Of a stretch of 64,000 nucleotides of DNA, positions 19,677 through 28,412 are shown one piece after another; positions within the stretch are counted from its first letter, which is position 1; each line of letters starts with the position of its first letter. A program made the translations under genes and the position numbers. The notes beneath the pieces are model-generated. The model had not been told where the DNA came from, did not search any database, and saw nothing but the letters and a program-made list of their open reading frames with translations. Source of the stretch: Streptomyces sp. NBC_00285 (GTDB lineage Bacteria; Actinomycetota; Actinomycetes; Streptomycetales; Streptomycetaceae); the NCBI RefSeq assembly GCF_036174265.1, contig NZ_CP108055.1, positions 7,874,001-7,938,000 on the forward strand, written 5' to 3'.

Positions 19677-21251
19677 ATGGCCGTGACCGAGACCGCGCCC
19701 GGGGAGGCCATGACGGGACACACATCCGTCGAGCATCCATCGGCCACCCGCGCCGCCCACGAGGGGATCCTGCGGCGCCAGTCGGCCCGTGAGTCGGCGG
19801 CCCGCACTTACGCCCGAGCCCTCCCGATCGTCCCCGTCCGCGCACGCGGGCTGACCATCGAGGGCGCCGACGGACGCCGCTACCTGGACTGCCTCTCGGG
19901 TGCGGGCACCCTGGCCCTGGGACACAACCACCCCGTCGTCCTCGAAGCGATCCGCAAGGTCCTCGACTCGGGCGCGCCTCTGCACGTCCTCGACCTCGCC
20001 ACCCCGGTCAAGGACGCCTTCACCACCGAACTGTTCCGCACCCTGCCACCCGGTCTCGCCGACCACGCACGCGTGCAGTTCTGCGGGCCGGCCGGCACGG
20101 ACGCGGTGGAGGCCGCCTTCACACTGGTACGGGCCGCGACCGGCCGCAACGGACTGCTTGCCTTCGCCGGCGCCTACCACGGGATGACCTCCGGAGCACT
20201 TGAAGCATCCGGCGACGCCCTTGACGTACGGGTTGCCCGGCTGCCCTATCCACAGGAGTACCGCTGCCCCTTCCGCATCGGCGGCCGGCTCGGCGCCGAA
20301 CTCTCCGCTCGCTGGACCGAATCCGTCCTCGACGATCCCAAGTCCGGCGTACCGCTGCCCGCCGGGATGATCCTCGAACCCGTGCAGGGCGAGGGCGGGG
20401 TCCTGCCGGCCCCGGACGAATGGATGCGGCGCATCCGGCAGATCACGGCGGACCGCTCGATCCCGCTGATCGTCGACGAGGTCCAGACGGGAGTCGGCCG
20501 CACCGGCGCCTTCTGGGCCGTGGACCACAGCGGCATCACCCCCGACGTGATGGTCCTCTCCAAGGCCATCGGCGGCAGCCTGCCCCTCGCCGTCGTGGTC
20601 TACCGCGACGATCTCGACGTCTGGGAGCCCGGCGCCCACGCCGGTACCTTCCGCGGCAACCAACTCGCCATGGCCGCGGGTACGGCCACCATGGCCTACG
20701 TCCGCGAGAACGCCCTCACCGAACGTGCGGCCACACTCGGCGCACGCATGCTGGACCAACTGCGCGGGCTGGGCCGGGACTTCACTGTGATCGGTGATGT
20801 GCGAGGGCGGGGCTTGATGATCGGCGTGGAGATGGTGGAGCCGGAGGGGCGGGGCCCCGCCAGGACCGGTGAGTCCGGTGAGTCCGGTGGGGCTGGTGGG
20901 AGTGACGGCTCTGGTGAGTTGGGAAGCCCGGTGGGGCTGGGGGGTGCTGGTGTTGTGGAGGCCGCGGTGATGAGGGGCACTGCCCCCTCGCCTCGCCCTG
21001 CTTCTCCGGAGCTTGCCGCCGCCGTCCAGCGGGAGTGCCTGCGGCGGGGACTGATCGTCGAACTCGGTGGCCGTCACGCGAGCGTTGTGCGCCTCCTCCC
21101 GCCCTTGACCATCACCGACGAACAGGCGACCGCTGTCCTCGACCGGCTCGCCGACGCCGTGGCAGCGGTGGCCCGTGGCGGTGGTCCTGGTGGTGGTCCT
21201 GGTGGTGGTTCGGGTGGTGCTTCTGGCGGTGGTTCCTGTGGCGGGAGGTGA
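19677..21251 (+). CDS. Diaminobutyrate-2-oxoglutarate aminotransferase-like class III PLP enzyme (siderophore precursor)
   Basis: The 524-residue fold-type I aminotransferase has the PLP lysine K296 (LSKAIGGSLPL), the EVQTGVGRTG block and GPAGTDAVEAAF, and resembles RhbA/DAT-type enzymes making 2,4-diaminobutyrate. Two oddities make it long. One is a Gly/Ser-rich insert near residues 398-425 in the small domain; the other is a Gly-rich tail of about 25 residues at the C-terminus. The start is ATG 19677 with GGGAGA upstream. It is first in the operon with the IucA/IucC synthetase and an acyltransferase. A different omega-amino donor substrate is possible. Confidence 0.88.
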   Translation: MAVTETAPGEAMTGHTSVEHPSATRAAHEGILRRQSARESAARTYARALPIVPVRARGLTIEGADGRRYLDCLSGAGTLALGHNHPVVLEAIRKVLDSGAPLHVLDLATPVKDAFTTELFRTLPPGLADHARVQFCGPAGTDAVEAAFTLVRAATGRNGLLAFAGAYHGMTSGALEASGDALDVRVARLPYPQEYRCPFRIGGRLGAELSARWTESVLDDPKSGVPLPAGMILEPVQGEGGVLPAPDEWMRRIRQITADRSIPLIVDEVQTGVGRTGAFWAVDHSGITPDVMVLSKAIGGSLPLAVVVYRDDLDVWEPGAHAGTFRGNQLAMAAGTATMAYVRENALTERAATLGARMLDQLRGLGRDFTVIGDVRGRGLMIGVEMVEPEGRGPARTGESGESGGAGGSDGSGELGSPVGLGGAGVVEAAVMRGTAPSPRPASPELAAAVQRECLRRGLIVELGGRHASVVRLLPPLTITDEQATAVLDRLADAVAAVARGGGPGGGPGGGSGGASGGGSCGGR

Positions 21252-21711
21252 TAGCAGCGTCGAGGCCGGAACCTGCGTGACGGGGACGAGCGGGCGCAGT
21301 AGCCGACGGATGGTGCTTGCTGCCGGTGCCGGTGCCGGTGCCGGTGCCGGAGCCGGAGCCGGTGTTTGTTGGTCTCCCAGGGCTGAGGGCCAAGGCGCTG
21401 ACGTTTCCTGGAGTCGGGGTGTTAGGGGATGAAGAGGCAGCAGCGGCCGGTGCGTTGGCGGCATCGGCGTGGGAAACCAGGGCCGTAGCCACACCTTCAG
21501 CCGGAGTGGCGGTTCCTCTCGAAACCGATTGGTCAGCCGCATGCGGCTGCGCATGCCGCGTACCGGTGCCTCTGAACATGCGCTGTCTTCACGCTGGTTG
21601 TCCAACGAGCCCATCCCGACCACCACTCACCTCCACTCACCTGCTCATCCGCCGTCGGCCCCTCCGAGGCGGAACCACCCCGAAGCTGAACCACCCCGAG
21701 GAACTCCGAAC
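21252..21711. other. 460-nt repeat-rich gap inside the siderophore operon
   Basis: No convincing gene was found. Frames here encode only low-complexity peptides. A run of seven GCCGGT-type hexamers occupies 21322-21363. Such a long untranslated gap inside an operon is unusual, and an internal promoter is possible. Confidence 0.5.
21322..21363 (+). repeat. Hexanucleotide tandem repeat (GCCGGT)x7, two variant units
   Basis: Seven consecutive 6-nt units: five GCCGGT and two GCCGGA (fifth and sixth). This simple repeat lies in the untranslated part of the siderophore operon and could vary in copy number between strains. Confidence 0.85.
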
Positions 21712-23694
21712 TTGAACACCACCCCCGCCGCCGAGGGCCGCGCCTCCACACACCCGAGCAACTTCTCCGGCACCGTCCCCTCTTCGCAGCGACTCCCTCG
21801 ACCCCACCACACCCCGTCCCAGGGTGGCCCGCCTGAACAGGAGCGCTTGAGTAGCGTCACCGCCGACCTCCTGGATCACCCCGATCCGCACACCGTGGCC
21901 GAAGCTGCGACCGTGGAGAACCTGCTGCGCTGCTGGGTCCGCGAAGCCGGCTTCCCTGCGCCCGACAACGGCACCCTCCGCATCCCCCTCCCCGCGAGCG
22001 GCATCACCCTTCTCGTCCCCGTCCGCTACTGGTCCCCGACGGGGTGGCACCGCTTCGGCCTCCCTCGTCTCGCCGGTGCCCCGGAGCAGGCCCCGTCGGC
22101 CGACGCGGTCACCGTCGCAGCGCTGCTGACCCGTGAGTCAGCGGTGGCGTCCACTGCCACCTCGGGCACCGAACTCACTGCCCGCGTCGCCGACTCCGTC
22201 CGCCGCACTGCCACCTTCGTCCGCGAACGCCGCAAGTACCCCGACGACGGCCCGGATCTCTTCCTGACCGCCGAGCAGGCACTCGTCCTCGGCCACCCGC
22301 TGCACCCGGCCCCGAAGAGCCGCGAAGGCCTCTCCGAAGCCGAAGGTGCTTCCTACTCACCCGAGTTGCGAGGCTCCTTTCCTCTGCACTGGCTCGCAGT
22401 CGATCCCTCCCTCCTCGCCGCGGACTCGGCCTGGACCGAACGTGGTCGACCCGTCACCGCCGCTCAGCTCACCCGGCGCCTGGCCGGACCCGACCTGCAA
22501 TTGCCCGACGGCCACACCGCTCTGCCGCTGCATCCCTGGCAGCTCCGGGAGGTCCGGCACCGCCCCGAAACCGCCCCGCTGTTCGATGCCGGGCTGCTCC
22601 GGGACCTCGGTGCCCATGGCTCCTCGTGGCATCCGACCTCCTCCGTCCGCACGGTCCATCGCTCCGGTGCCCCTGCCATGCTCAAACTCTCGCTGGGCCT
22701 GCGCATCACCAATTCCCGCCGTGAGAACCTCCGCAAAGAGCTACACCGTGGTGTCGAGGTGCACCGGCTCCTGCGGGCGGGTCTGTCCACGGAGTGGCAG
22801 GCGGTCCACCCCGCATTCGACATCGTCCGCGACCCTGCTTGGCTTGCCGTCGACGTGCCGGACGGCAACCCCGCACCGGGTCTCGACGTGATGATCCGGC
22901 ACAACCCGTTCCTCCTGTCGAGCGACGCCTCCTGCATCGCCGGTCTGGTGTCTCCCCGTCCCCAAGCCCGCCTTGGTGCCACTGCTGGTCGCCCGGAAAC
23001 GGACCGCCCAGAAACAAACCGTGTGGACGCGGACCGTCAGGCCACGGACCGGGCGAACTCGAATCCCCTGGTCTGGCGGTCCCGGCTCTCCGAGGTCGTC
23101 GGGCGTCTCACCGCCCGGACTGGCCGCCCGCGGGGAGCCGTCGCCGCCGAGTGGTTCCTGCGCTATCTCGAACAGGTCGTCCGCCCGGTGCTGTGGCTCG
23201 ACGGGGAGGCCGGGATCGCGCTGGAAGCGCACCAGCAGAACACCTTGGTCCTGCTGGACGCCGACGGCTGGCCCGTAGGCGGTCGCTATCGCGACAACCA
23301 GGGCTACTACTTCCGCGAGTCCCGACGCGCGGAGCTGGAGGCCCGGCTGCCCGGTATCGGCGAGCACAGCGACACCTTCGTCTCCGACGAGGTCTCTGAC
23401 GAGCGCTTCGCCTACTACCTGGCGATCAACAACGTCCTCGGCCTCATCGGAGCCTTCGGCTCCCAGCGTCTGGCCGACGAACGGCTGCTGCTCGCAGCCT
23501 TCCGTCGCTTTCTCGGCGATGCGGCCTCCGGGCCCACCCGACTGCGCACCACCCTCCCCGGCCGTCTGCTCGACTCGCCCGTCCTGCGCTGCAAGGCCAA
23601 TCTGCTGACCCGCGTCCACGGCCTGGACGAACTCGTCGGCCCGGTCGACACCCAGTCCGTCTACGTCACCATCGCCAACCCCCTTCACATCTGA
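21712..23694 (+). CDS. NIS siderophore synthetase, IucA/IucC family
   Basis: The protein has 660 residues from the proposed TTG start. Adenylation motifs are intact: HPWQ (about 274-277), HPTSSVRTV, KLSLGLRITNSR (from about 325), EAHQQN (505-510) and RDNQGYYFRES. NIS synthetases activate a carboxylic acid such as citrate or succinate with ATP and condense it with an amine or hydroxylamine. TTG 21712 has GAGGAA 8 nt upstream; the frame is open to 21469, but that stretch is Pro/Arg-rich and unlike the family. A polar insert (PETDRPETNRVDADRQATD, about 424-442) looks disordered. The start position is the main uncertainty. Confidence 0.88.
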   Translation: MNTTPAAEGRASTHPSNFSGTVPSSQRLPRPHHTPSQGGPPEQERLSSVTADLLDHPDPHTVAEAATVENLLRCWVREAGFPAPDNGTLRIPLPASGITLLVPVRYWSPTGWHRFGLPRLAGAPEQAPSADAVTVAALLTRESAVASTATSGTELTARVADSVRRTATFVRERRKYPDDGPDLFLTAEQALVLGHPLHPAPKSREGLSEAEGASYSPELRGSFPLHWLAVDPSLLAADSAWTERGRPVTAAQLTRRLAGPDLQLPDGHTALPLHPWQLREVRHRPETAPLFDAGLLRDLGAHGSSWHPTSSVRTVHRSGAPAMLKLSLGLRITNSRRENLRKELHRGVEVHRLLRAGLSTEWQAVHPAFDIVRDPAWLAVDVPDGNPAPGLDVMIRHNPFLLSSDASCIAGLVSPRPQARLGATAGRPETDRPETNRVDADRQATDRANSNPLVWRSRLSEVVGRLTARTGRPRGAVAAEWFLRYLEQVVRPVLWLDGEAGIALEAHQQNTLVLLDADGWPVGGRYRDNQGYYFRESRRAELEARLPGIGEHSDTFVSDEVSDERFAYYLAINNVLGLIGAFGSQRLADERLLLAAFRRFLGDAASGPTRLRTTLPGRLLDSPVLRCKANLLTRVHGLDELVGPVDTQSVYVTIANPLHI

Positions 23695-23733
23695 GGAACA
23701 TGACCCACCCCGCCTCTTGAGAGGAGCGCCCCC

Positions 23734-24582
23734 GTGTCTCCCACCGACGCGCGTGCAGACGCCCATTCCACCCCCTTCGCCGACGTCGGCATCCGAACCG
23801 GTACCTCTCCGGACCGCACAGCGGACAGCCAGGCCCGGGGTACCGGTCGCGGCTCCTACAACGAGGACACCCTGGACCTGCGTCTGCCCGAGGATCTCCT
23901 CGCACTCGTCAAGACCGACGGCCCAGGCCCAGGTCCAGGTTCAGGAGGAAGCGGGTTCCAGAGCTGGGGCGTCGGCACCGCCCCGCCCGGCTCGCTCGAC
24001 CCGACCGACGGTGACCTCCTCGACGGCATCGTCGACTGGGGACCGATCACCACCCCGGCAGGCGCGTTCCAACTCGTGCCCGTAACCGTCGAGCGGGATG
24101 TGCCACTCGTCTGCCGTTGGATGAACGACCCTGTCGTCACCAGGTTCTGGGAGCTGGCCGGGCCCCAGCACGTGACGGAGAACCATCTGCGACCCCAGCT
24201 CGCCGGGGACGGCCGCAGCATGCCCTGCCTCGGAGTGCTGGAGGGCAACCCGATGAGCTACTGGGAGATCTACCGGGCAGACCTCGATCCGTTGGCCCGC
24301 CACTATCCGGCCAGACCGCACGACACCGGTATCCACCTCCTCATCGGTACCGGCACCGATCGCGGGCGCGGTCTCGGCAGCACCCTTGTGAAAGCTGTCG
24401 CCGATCTCGTCCTCGACAAGCGACCGGCCTGTGCCCGCGTCGTCGCGGAGCCCGACCTTCGCAACATCCTGTCCATCGCCGCCTTTCTGAGCGCAGGTTT
24501 CCGTCTCTCCGCCGAGGTGGACCTGCCCGACAAGCGGGCGGCCCTCTTGGTCCGAGACCGGTCTCTGCGCGATCTGATATAG
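23734..24582 (+). CDS. IucB/RhbD-like siderophore N-acyltransferase (GNAT)
   Basis: The 282-residue protein has a disordered N-terminal third, including a GPGPGPGSGGSG linker near residue 63. A GNAT domain follows (FQLVPVTVERDVPLVCRWMNDPVV ... GRGLGSTLVKAVADL acetyl-CoA loop ... AEPDLRNILSIAAFLSAGFR). It resembles the acyltransferases that acylate N-hydroxylated diamines in aerobactin and rhizobactin synthesis. The GTG start is preceded by GAGAGGAG, and the gene begins 39 nt after the synthetase. No hydroxylase accompanies it here, so the acceptor may be a non-hydroxylated amine or come from another locus. Confidence 0.85.
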   Translation: MSPTDARADAHSTPFADVGIRTGTSPDRTADSQARGTGRGSYNEDTLDLRLPEDLLALVKTDGPGPGPGSGGSGFQSWGVGTAPPGSLDPTDGDLLDGIVDWGPITTPAGAFQLVPVTVERDVPLVCRWMNDPVVTRFWELAGPQHVTENHLRPQLAGDGRSMPCLGVLEGNPMSYWEIYRADLDPLARHYPARPHDTGIHLLIGTGTDRGRGLGSTLVKAVADLVLDKRPACARVVAEPDLRNILSIAAFLSAGFRLSAEVDLPDKRAALLVRDRSLRDLI

Positions 24583-24895
24583 CCGTGCGTCATCGTGCAA
24601 TCACTTTTGGTACACCGCTCGCGTCGAATTGGTTCCGGTCTCGGAAGAAGTTTTTTTTGCGACGCCATCGGAGTCCCTGACTCTCACTGCCCTCTGGTGA
24701 GATATCGGTCATTTACGGCCAACAAGGGACTGGTCTCGGTACCGGCCGGATCGGGCCCGGTCCAAAGCGAGCCAAGTCGCCCCGGACCGGCACCCCCATC
24801 CGCTACCCCACCACGGAGCTCCCGGTCTTGATCCCGCTCGTCGTCACCGCCTTGATCACCCTGATGTCAGTGCCGGGCCGTAGGGTGGTCGCGCT
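24583..24895. other. 313-nt interval downstream of the siderophore genes
   Basis: No gene is apparent. A run of eight T (about 24650-24657) could end the siderophore transcript, though no long stem precedes it. A TAGGGT (24881-24886) lies 9 nt before the helicase ATG. Confidence 0.4.
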
Positions 24896-26914
24896 ATGAC
24901 GAAGCCCTCACTCCCCGAACTCCTGCATGCTGCCGTCACTGCCGTCGGCGGTGCGGAGCGCCCCGGCCAGGTGACCATGGCCGAATCCGTTGCGGACGCG
25001 ATCGACGACAGTTCCCACCTGCTCGTGCAGGCCGGCACCGGTACCGGAAAGTCGCTGGGCTATCTCGTGCCCGCGCTTGCACACGGGGAGCGGGTCGTCG
25101 TCGCGACGGCGACCCTGGCCCTCCAGAGACAGCTGGTAGAGCGCGACCTGCCGCGCACGGTCGAGGCGCTGCACCCGCTGCTGCGCCGCCGCCCGGAGTT
25201 CGCGATGCTCAAGGGCCGGTCGAACTACCTGTGTCTGCACCGGCTTCACGAGGGTGTGCCGCAGGACGAGGAGGAGGGACTCTTCGACCAGTTCGAGGCG
25301 GCTGCCCCCACCAGCAAGTTGGGCCAGGATCTGCTCCGGCTGCGGGACTGGTCGCAGGACACCGAGACCGGTGACCGTGACGACCTCACGCCGGGCGTGT
25401 CCGACCGAGCCTGGGCGCAGATCTCCGTGTCCTCCCGCGAGTGTCTGGGCGCCACGAAGTGCGCCTACGGCGCCGAGTGCTTCGCCGAGATGGCCCGCGA
25501 GCGCGCCAAGCTCGCCGAGGTCGTCGTCACCAATCACGCGCTGCTTGCGATCGACGCCATCGAAGGTGCGCCGGTCCTGCCGCAGCACGAGGTATTGATC
25601 GTCGACGAGGCGCACGAGCTGGTCTCCCGGGTCACCGGCGTCGCCACCGGTGAACTCACTCCCGGCCAGGTCAACCGGGCGGTCCGCCGCGCCGCGAAAC
25701 TTGTCAACGAGAAGGCCGCCGACCAGCTCCAGACAGCCGCCGAGGGCTTCGAACGGCTGATGGAACTCGCCCTGCCCGGTCGACTCGAGGAGATCCCGGA
25801 GGACCTCGGGTATGCGCTCATGGCGCTGCGCGATGCCGCCCGCACGGTCATCTCCGCGATCGGCGCGACCCGCGACAAGTCGGTCCAGGACGAGGACGCG
25901 GTCCGCAAACAGGCCCTGGCCTCCGTGGAGTCGGTGCACGACGTGGCGGAGCGGATCACGAACGGCTCGGAGTGGGACGTCGTCTGGTACGAACGGCATG
26001 ACCGTTTCGGAGCCTCCTTGCGGGTGGCTCCCATGTCGGTCTCAGGTCTGCTGCGGGAGAAGTTGTTCGCGGACCGCTCAGTGGTCCTCACCTCGGCGAC
26101 GTTGAAGCTGGGCGGCGACTTCAACGGCGTGGGCGCGTCCCTGGGTCTCGCCCCGGAGGGGACCGAGGGCGAGGACCTGCCGAAGTGGAAGGGGCTCGAC
26201 GTGGGTTCGCCCTTCGACTACCCCAGGCAGGGCATCCTCTACGTCGCCAAGCATCTGTCGCGCCCTGCGCGCGACGGCGACCGCGTGGACATGCTCGACG
26301 AACTGACCGAGCTCATCCAGGCGGCCGGCGGTCGAACCCTGGGCTTGTTCTCGTCCATGAAGGCCGCCCAGTTGGCCGCGGAGGAACTGCGGTCCCGCAT
26401 TCCGGAGTTCCCGATCCTCCTCCAGGGCGAGGAGACCCTCGGTGAGCTGATCAAGAACTTCGCGGCCGACCCTAAGACCTGTCTCTTCGGCACGCTGTCG
26501 CTCTGGCAGGGCGTCGACGTCCCCGGCCCCAGCTGTCAGCTGGTCGTCATGGACAAGATCCCGTTCCCGCGCCCCGACGACCCTCTGATGAGCGCTCGTC
26601 AGAAGGCGGTGGAAGAGGCGGGCGGCAACGGCTTCATGGCGGTCGCGGCCACCCACGCCGCCCTGCTGATGGCCCAGGGCGCAGGCCGCCTGGTCCGCGC
26701 CACGGGAGACCGTGGCGTCGTCGCCGTACTGGACCAGCGGCTGGCCACCGCGCGATACGGCAGCTATCTGAAGGCGTCCCTGCCGGACTTCTGGTACACC
26801 ACGGACCGTAACCAGGTCCGCAGGTCGCTCACGGCGATCGATGCCGCGGCGAAGTCGATCGAGGCGGCGGACCTTGTGGCCGAAGCCGAGAAGGCGCAGG
26901 CGGAAACAGAATGA
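24896..26914 (+). CDS. DinG/XPD-type Fe-S ATP-dependent DNA helicase
   Basis: The 672-residue superfamily 2 helicase has Walker A AGTGTGKSLGY near the N-terminus, DEAH (IVDEAHELVSR), motif III LTSATLK and motif VI-like QGAGRLVRATGDRG. Four cysteines, C113, C183, C189 and C195, are placed as in the iron-sulfur domain of DinG/XPD 5'-3' helicases. These unwind R-loops and damaged DNA and are often SOS-induced, but I see no SOS box upstream. It is convergent with lexA. There is no ribosome-binding site; TAGGGT 9 nt before the ATG suggests a leaderless or nearly leaderless message. Confidence 0.93.
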   Translation: MTKPSLPELLHAAVTAVGGAERPGQVTMAESVADAIDDSSHLLVQAGTGTGKSLGYLVPALAHGERVVVATATLALQRQLVERDLPRTVEALHPLLRRRPEFAMLKGRSNYLCLHRLHEGVPQDEEEGLFDQFEAAAPTSKLGQDLLRLRDWSQDTETGDRDDLTPGVSDRAWAQISVSSRECLGATKCAYGAECFAEMARERAKLAEVVVTNHALLAIDAIEGAPVLPQHEVLIVDEAHELVSRVTGVATGELTPGQVNRAVRRAAKLVNEKAADQLQTAAEGFERLMELALPGRLEEIPEDLGYALMALRDAARTVISAIGATRDKSVQDEDAVRKQALASVESVHDVAERITNGSEWDVVWYERHDRFGASLRVAPMSVSGLLREKLFADRSVVLTSATLKLGGDFNGVGASLGLAPEGTEGEDLPKWKGLDVGSPFDYPRQGILYVAKHLSRPARDGDRVDMLDELTELIQAAGGRTLGLFSSMKAAQLAAEELRSRIPEFPILLQGEETLGELIKNFAADPKTCLFGTLSLWQGVDVPGPSCQLVVMDKIPFPRPDDPLMSARQKAVEEAGGNGFMAVAATHAALLMAQGAGRLVRATGDRGVVAVLDQRLATARYGSYLKASLPDFWYTTDRNQVRRSLTAIDAAAKSIEAADLVAEAEKAQAETE

Positions 26915-26957
26915 TCGCGGTTGGTCTGTCCCTTACCGGCGACAGACCAACCGCGAT
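26914..26957. terminator. Terminator hairpin after the helicase gene
   Basis: A perfect 17-bp stem (26914-26930 with 26941-26957) and 10-nt loop begin at the end of the helicase stop codon. Confidence 0.85.
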
Positions 26958-27007
26958 GAGCGCCTGCCCGGTGACAGAGCCATCCGTCACCGGGGCCGGA
27001 CAGCGCA

Positions 27008-27041
27008 GGGCCCCGGAACCGGCGCAGGGGTTCCGGGGCCC
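27008..27041. terminator. lexA-side terminator hairpin
   Basis: A perfect 13-bp stem (27008-27020 with 27029-27041) with an 8-nt loop lies 30 nt beyond the lexA stop. It is the second hairpin in this convergent gap. Confidence 0.8.
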
Positions 27042-27070
27042 GGTCGAATCGGCGAGGCCTGTTGCGGTGC

Positions 27071-27850
27071 TCAGATGCGCCGCAGTACTGCCACTACCTT
27101 GCCGAGGATGGTCGCGTCGTCGCCGGGGATGGGCTCGTACGCGGAGTTGTGGGGGAGGAGCCAGACGTGGCCGTCCTCGCGCTTGAAGCGCTTGACGGTG
27201 GCCTCGCCGTCGAGCATCGCGGCCACGATGTCGCCGTTCTCGGCGACGGGCTGGCGGCGGACGGTGACCCAGTCGCCGTCGCAGATCGCGGCCTCGATCA
27301 TCGAGTCACCGACCACCTTGAGGACGAACAGCTCACCATCGCCGACGAGCTGACGGGGAAGGGGGAACACGTCCTCGACGGATTCCTCGGCGAGGATCGG
27401 TCCACCGGCGGCGATCCGGCCGACCAGCGGGACGTACGACGCGGCGGGCTTGCCCGCGGTGTCCGTGGGCTGCGCCGACGTGCCCTGGTCGGAGCCGCGC
27501 ACCTCGTACGCGCGTGGGCGATGCGGGTCGCGGCGCAGGAAGCCCTTGCGTTCCAGTGCCATCAGCTGGTGTGCGACCGAGGAGGTGCTGGACAGGCCCA
27601 CTGCCTGGCCGATCTCCCGCATGGACGGCGGGTAGCCGCGCCGCTGCACGGAGTCCCTGATGACCTCGATCACCCGTCGCTGCCGGTCGGTGAGTCCCGA
27701 GCTGTCTGCACGGATGCCTGGAGGCCGCCCCGGCAGGGAGCGCTTTTGTCCCTCGGGATTCGCGGCTTCATTCATCGCATGCACCGGCTCGAGTCGGCCC
27801 TGGGAACGGTCCTGGGCAGTGATGGTGGCACTGTCTGCGGTCGTGGTCAC
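27071..27850 (-). CDS. lexA: LexA SOS repressor
   Basis: The 259-residue repressor has an N-terminal winged helix (about 47-115: [40 protein letters not shown]) and a C-terminal S24 self-cleavage domain. The cleavage site is A148-G149, the nucleophile S183 (GDSM) and the general base K220 (ATVKRF). RecA filaments trigger self-cleavage and SOS induction. The GTG start at 27850 follows GAGAGGGG. The frame is open to 27919, but that extra stretch runs into the SOS box at 27911-27924. It is divergent from nrdR. Confidence 0.97.
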   Translation of the reverse strand: MTTTADSATITAQDRSQGRLEPVHAMNEAANPEGQKRSLPGRPPGIRADSSGLTDRQRRVIEVIRDSVQRRGYPPSMREIGQAVGLSSTSSVAHQLMALERKGFLRRDPHRPRAYEVRGSDQGTSAQPTDTAGKPAASYVPLVGRIAAGGPILAEESVEDVFPLPRQLVGDGELFVLKVVGDSMIEAAICDGDWVTVRRQPVAENGDIVAAMLDGEATVKRFKREDGHVWLLPHNSAYEPIPGDDATILGKVVAVLRRI

Positions 27851-27910
27851 GTCGGCCCCTCTCGATGGTCTCCCTGCTGGACAACGGTAGTTGCTTTCGA
27901 AAGGTTGCGC

Positions 27911-27924
27911 CAAACACACGTTCG
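27911..27924 (-). promoter_or_regulatory. SOS box (LexA operator) upstream of lexA
   Basis: On the minus strand CGAAC-GTGT-GTTTG fits the actinobacterial consensus CGAAC(R/N)4GTTYG at every position. It lies 61 nt upstream of the lexA GTG, as expected for autoregulation. Confidence 0.9.
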
Positions 27925-28412
27925 AGTGAAAAATCGCGAAGCGTCTTACGCGATCACATGTCTGGGTGTATGGCTGACGCGCCGCCTACCGAAGAAAAGG
28001 GCCTATTGCTGTACTCTTCACCGCCGGATGGCGCCCTCGCGGGGTGTCGCCCCAGTCTGCCACCCGGTGACCAGCCAACCGGGTACCGGCTCCCATCTCT
28101 GCGGGAATCCCACGTCCCCTCCTTGTGGCGCCCACGGTATCTCCGCATGCGGGGCAGCGATACGGCTGCGCGTCGTGTTCGCCGGGGGTCGGAGCGGTCG
28201 TACGGCACAGGGTCATACATGCGCGACACGCGTGTACGGCGTGTATGCCGTGCCAATCCCTACATGTAGTGCTTGGATTGCTACAGCAGCCCAGAAGTTG
28301 TGGTCCCCCGGGTCTCCACGCCCGCTGCGATCGCCTATGCTGGGGGCTGCTTCGAGGGGCCCATGGGGCTCAGCGAGGCTATTGAGTCTGCTGTGAGGAG
28401 GGTTGGGAGTTC
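27925..28412. other. Long lexA-nrdR intergenic region with palindromes
   Basis: Together with the lexA leader this gap is 562 nt. Besides the SOS box and NrdR box it holds a 10-bp palindrome ACACGCGTGT (28226-28235) and nearby direct repeats CGTGTA (28232-28237, 28240-28245). No gene is convincing: minus-strand frames at about 27954-28256 lack a ribosome-binding site and family resemblance. Confidence 0.5.
28260..28290 (+). promoter_or_regulatory. Putative NrdR box(es)
   Basis: A perfect palindrome CTACATGTAG (28260-28269) and a half-matching CTACAGCAG (28281-28289) start 21 bp apart, two helical turns. NrdR operators are paired AT-centred palindromes of this kind upstream of ribonucleotide reductase genes. 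The second box is poor, so the pair is tentative. Confidence 0.5.

Noticed and set aside
21312..21366. Possible protein-coding Gly-Thr repeat on the minus strand at the hexamer tandem repeat
   Set aside because: Low complexity only, no start signal, explained by the hexamer repeat.
18171..21626. Very long minus-strand open frame (about 1,150 codons) across the siderophore aminotransferase
   Set aside because: It is antisense to a clear aminotransferase and in part out of frame with the lipoprotein gene. The product is Arg/Pro/Gly-rich low complexity, typical of frames opposite GC-rich genes.
24640..24665. Run of eight T as intrinsic terminator of the siderophore operon
   Set aside because: No stable stem precedes it, so I left it as a note in the interval entry.
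27954..28256. Minus-strand frames in the lexA-nrdR gap, one with a CPACG motif
   Set aside because: There is no ribosome-binding site, no clear start and no family resemblance; a single Cys pair is weak evidence.
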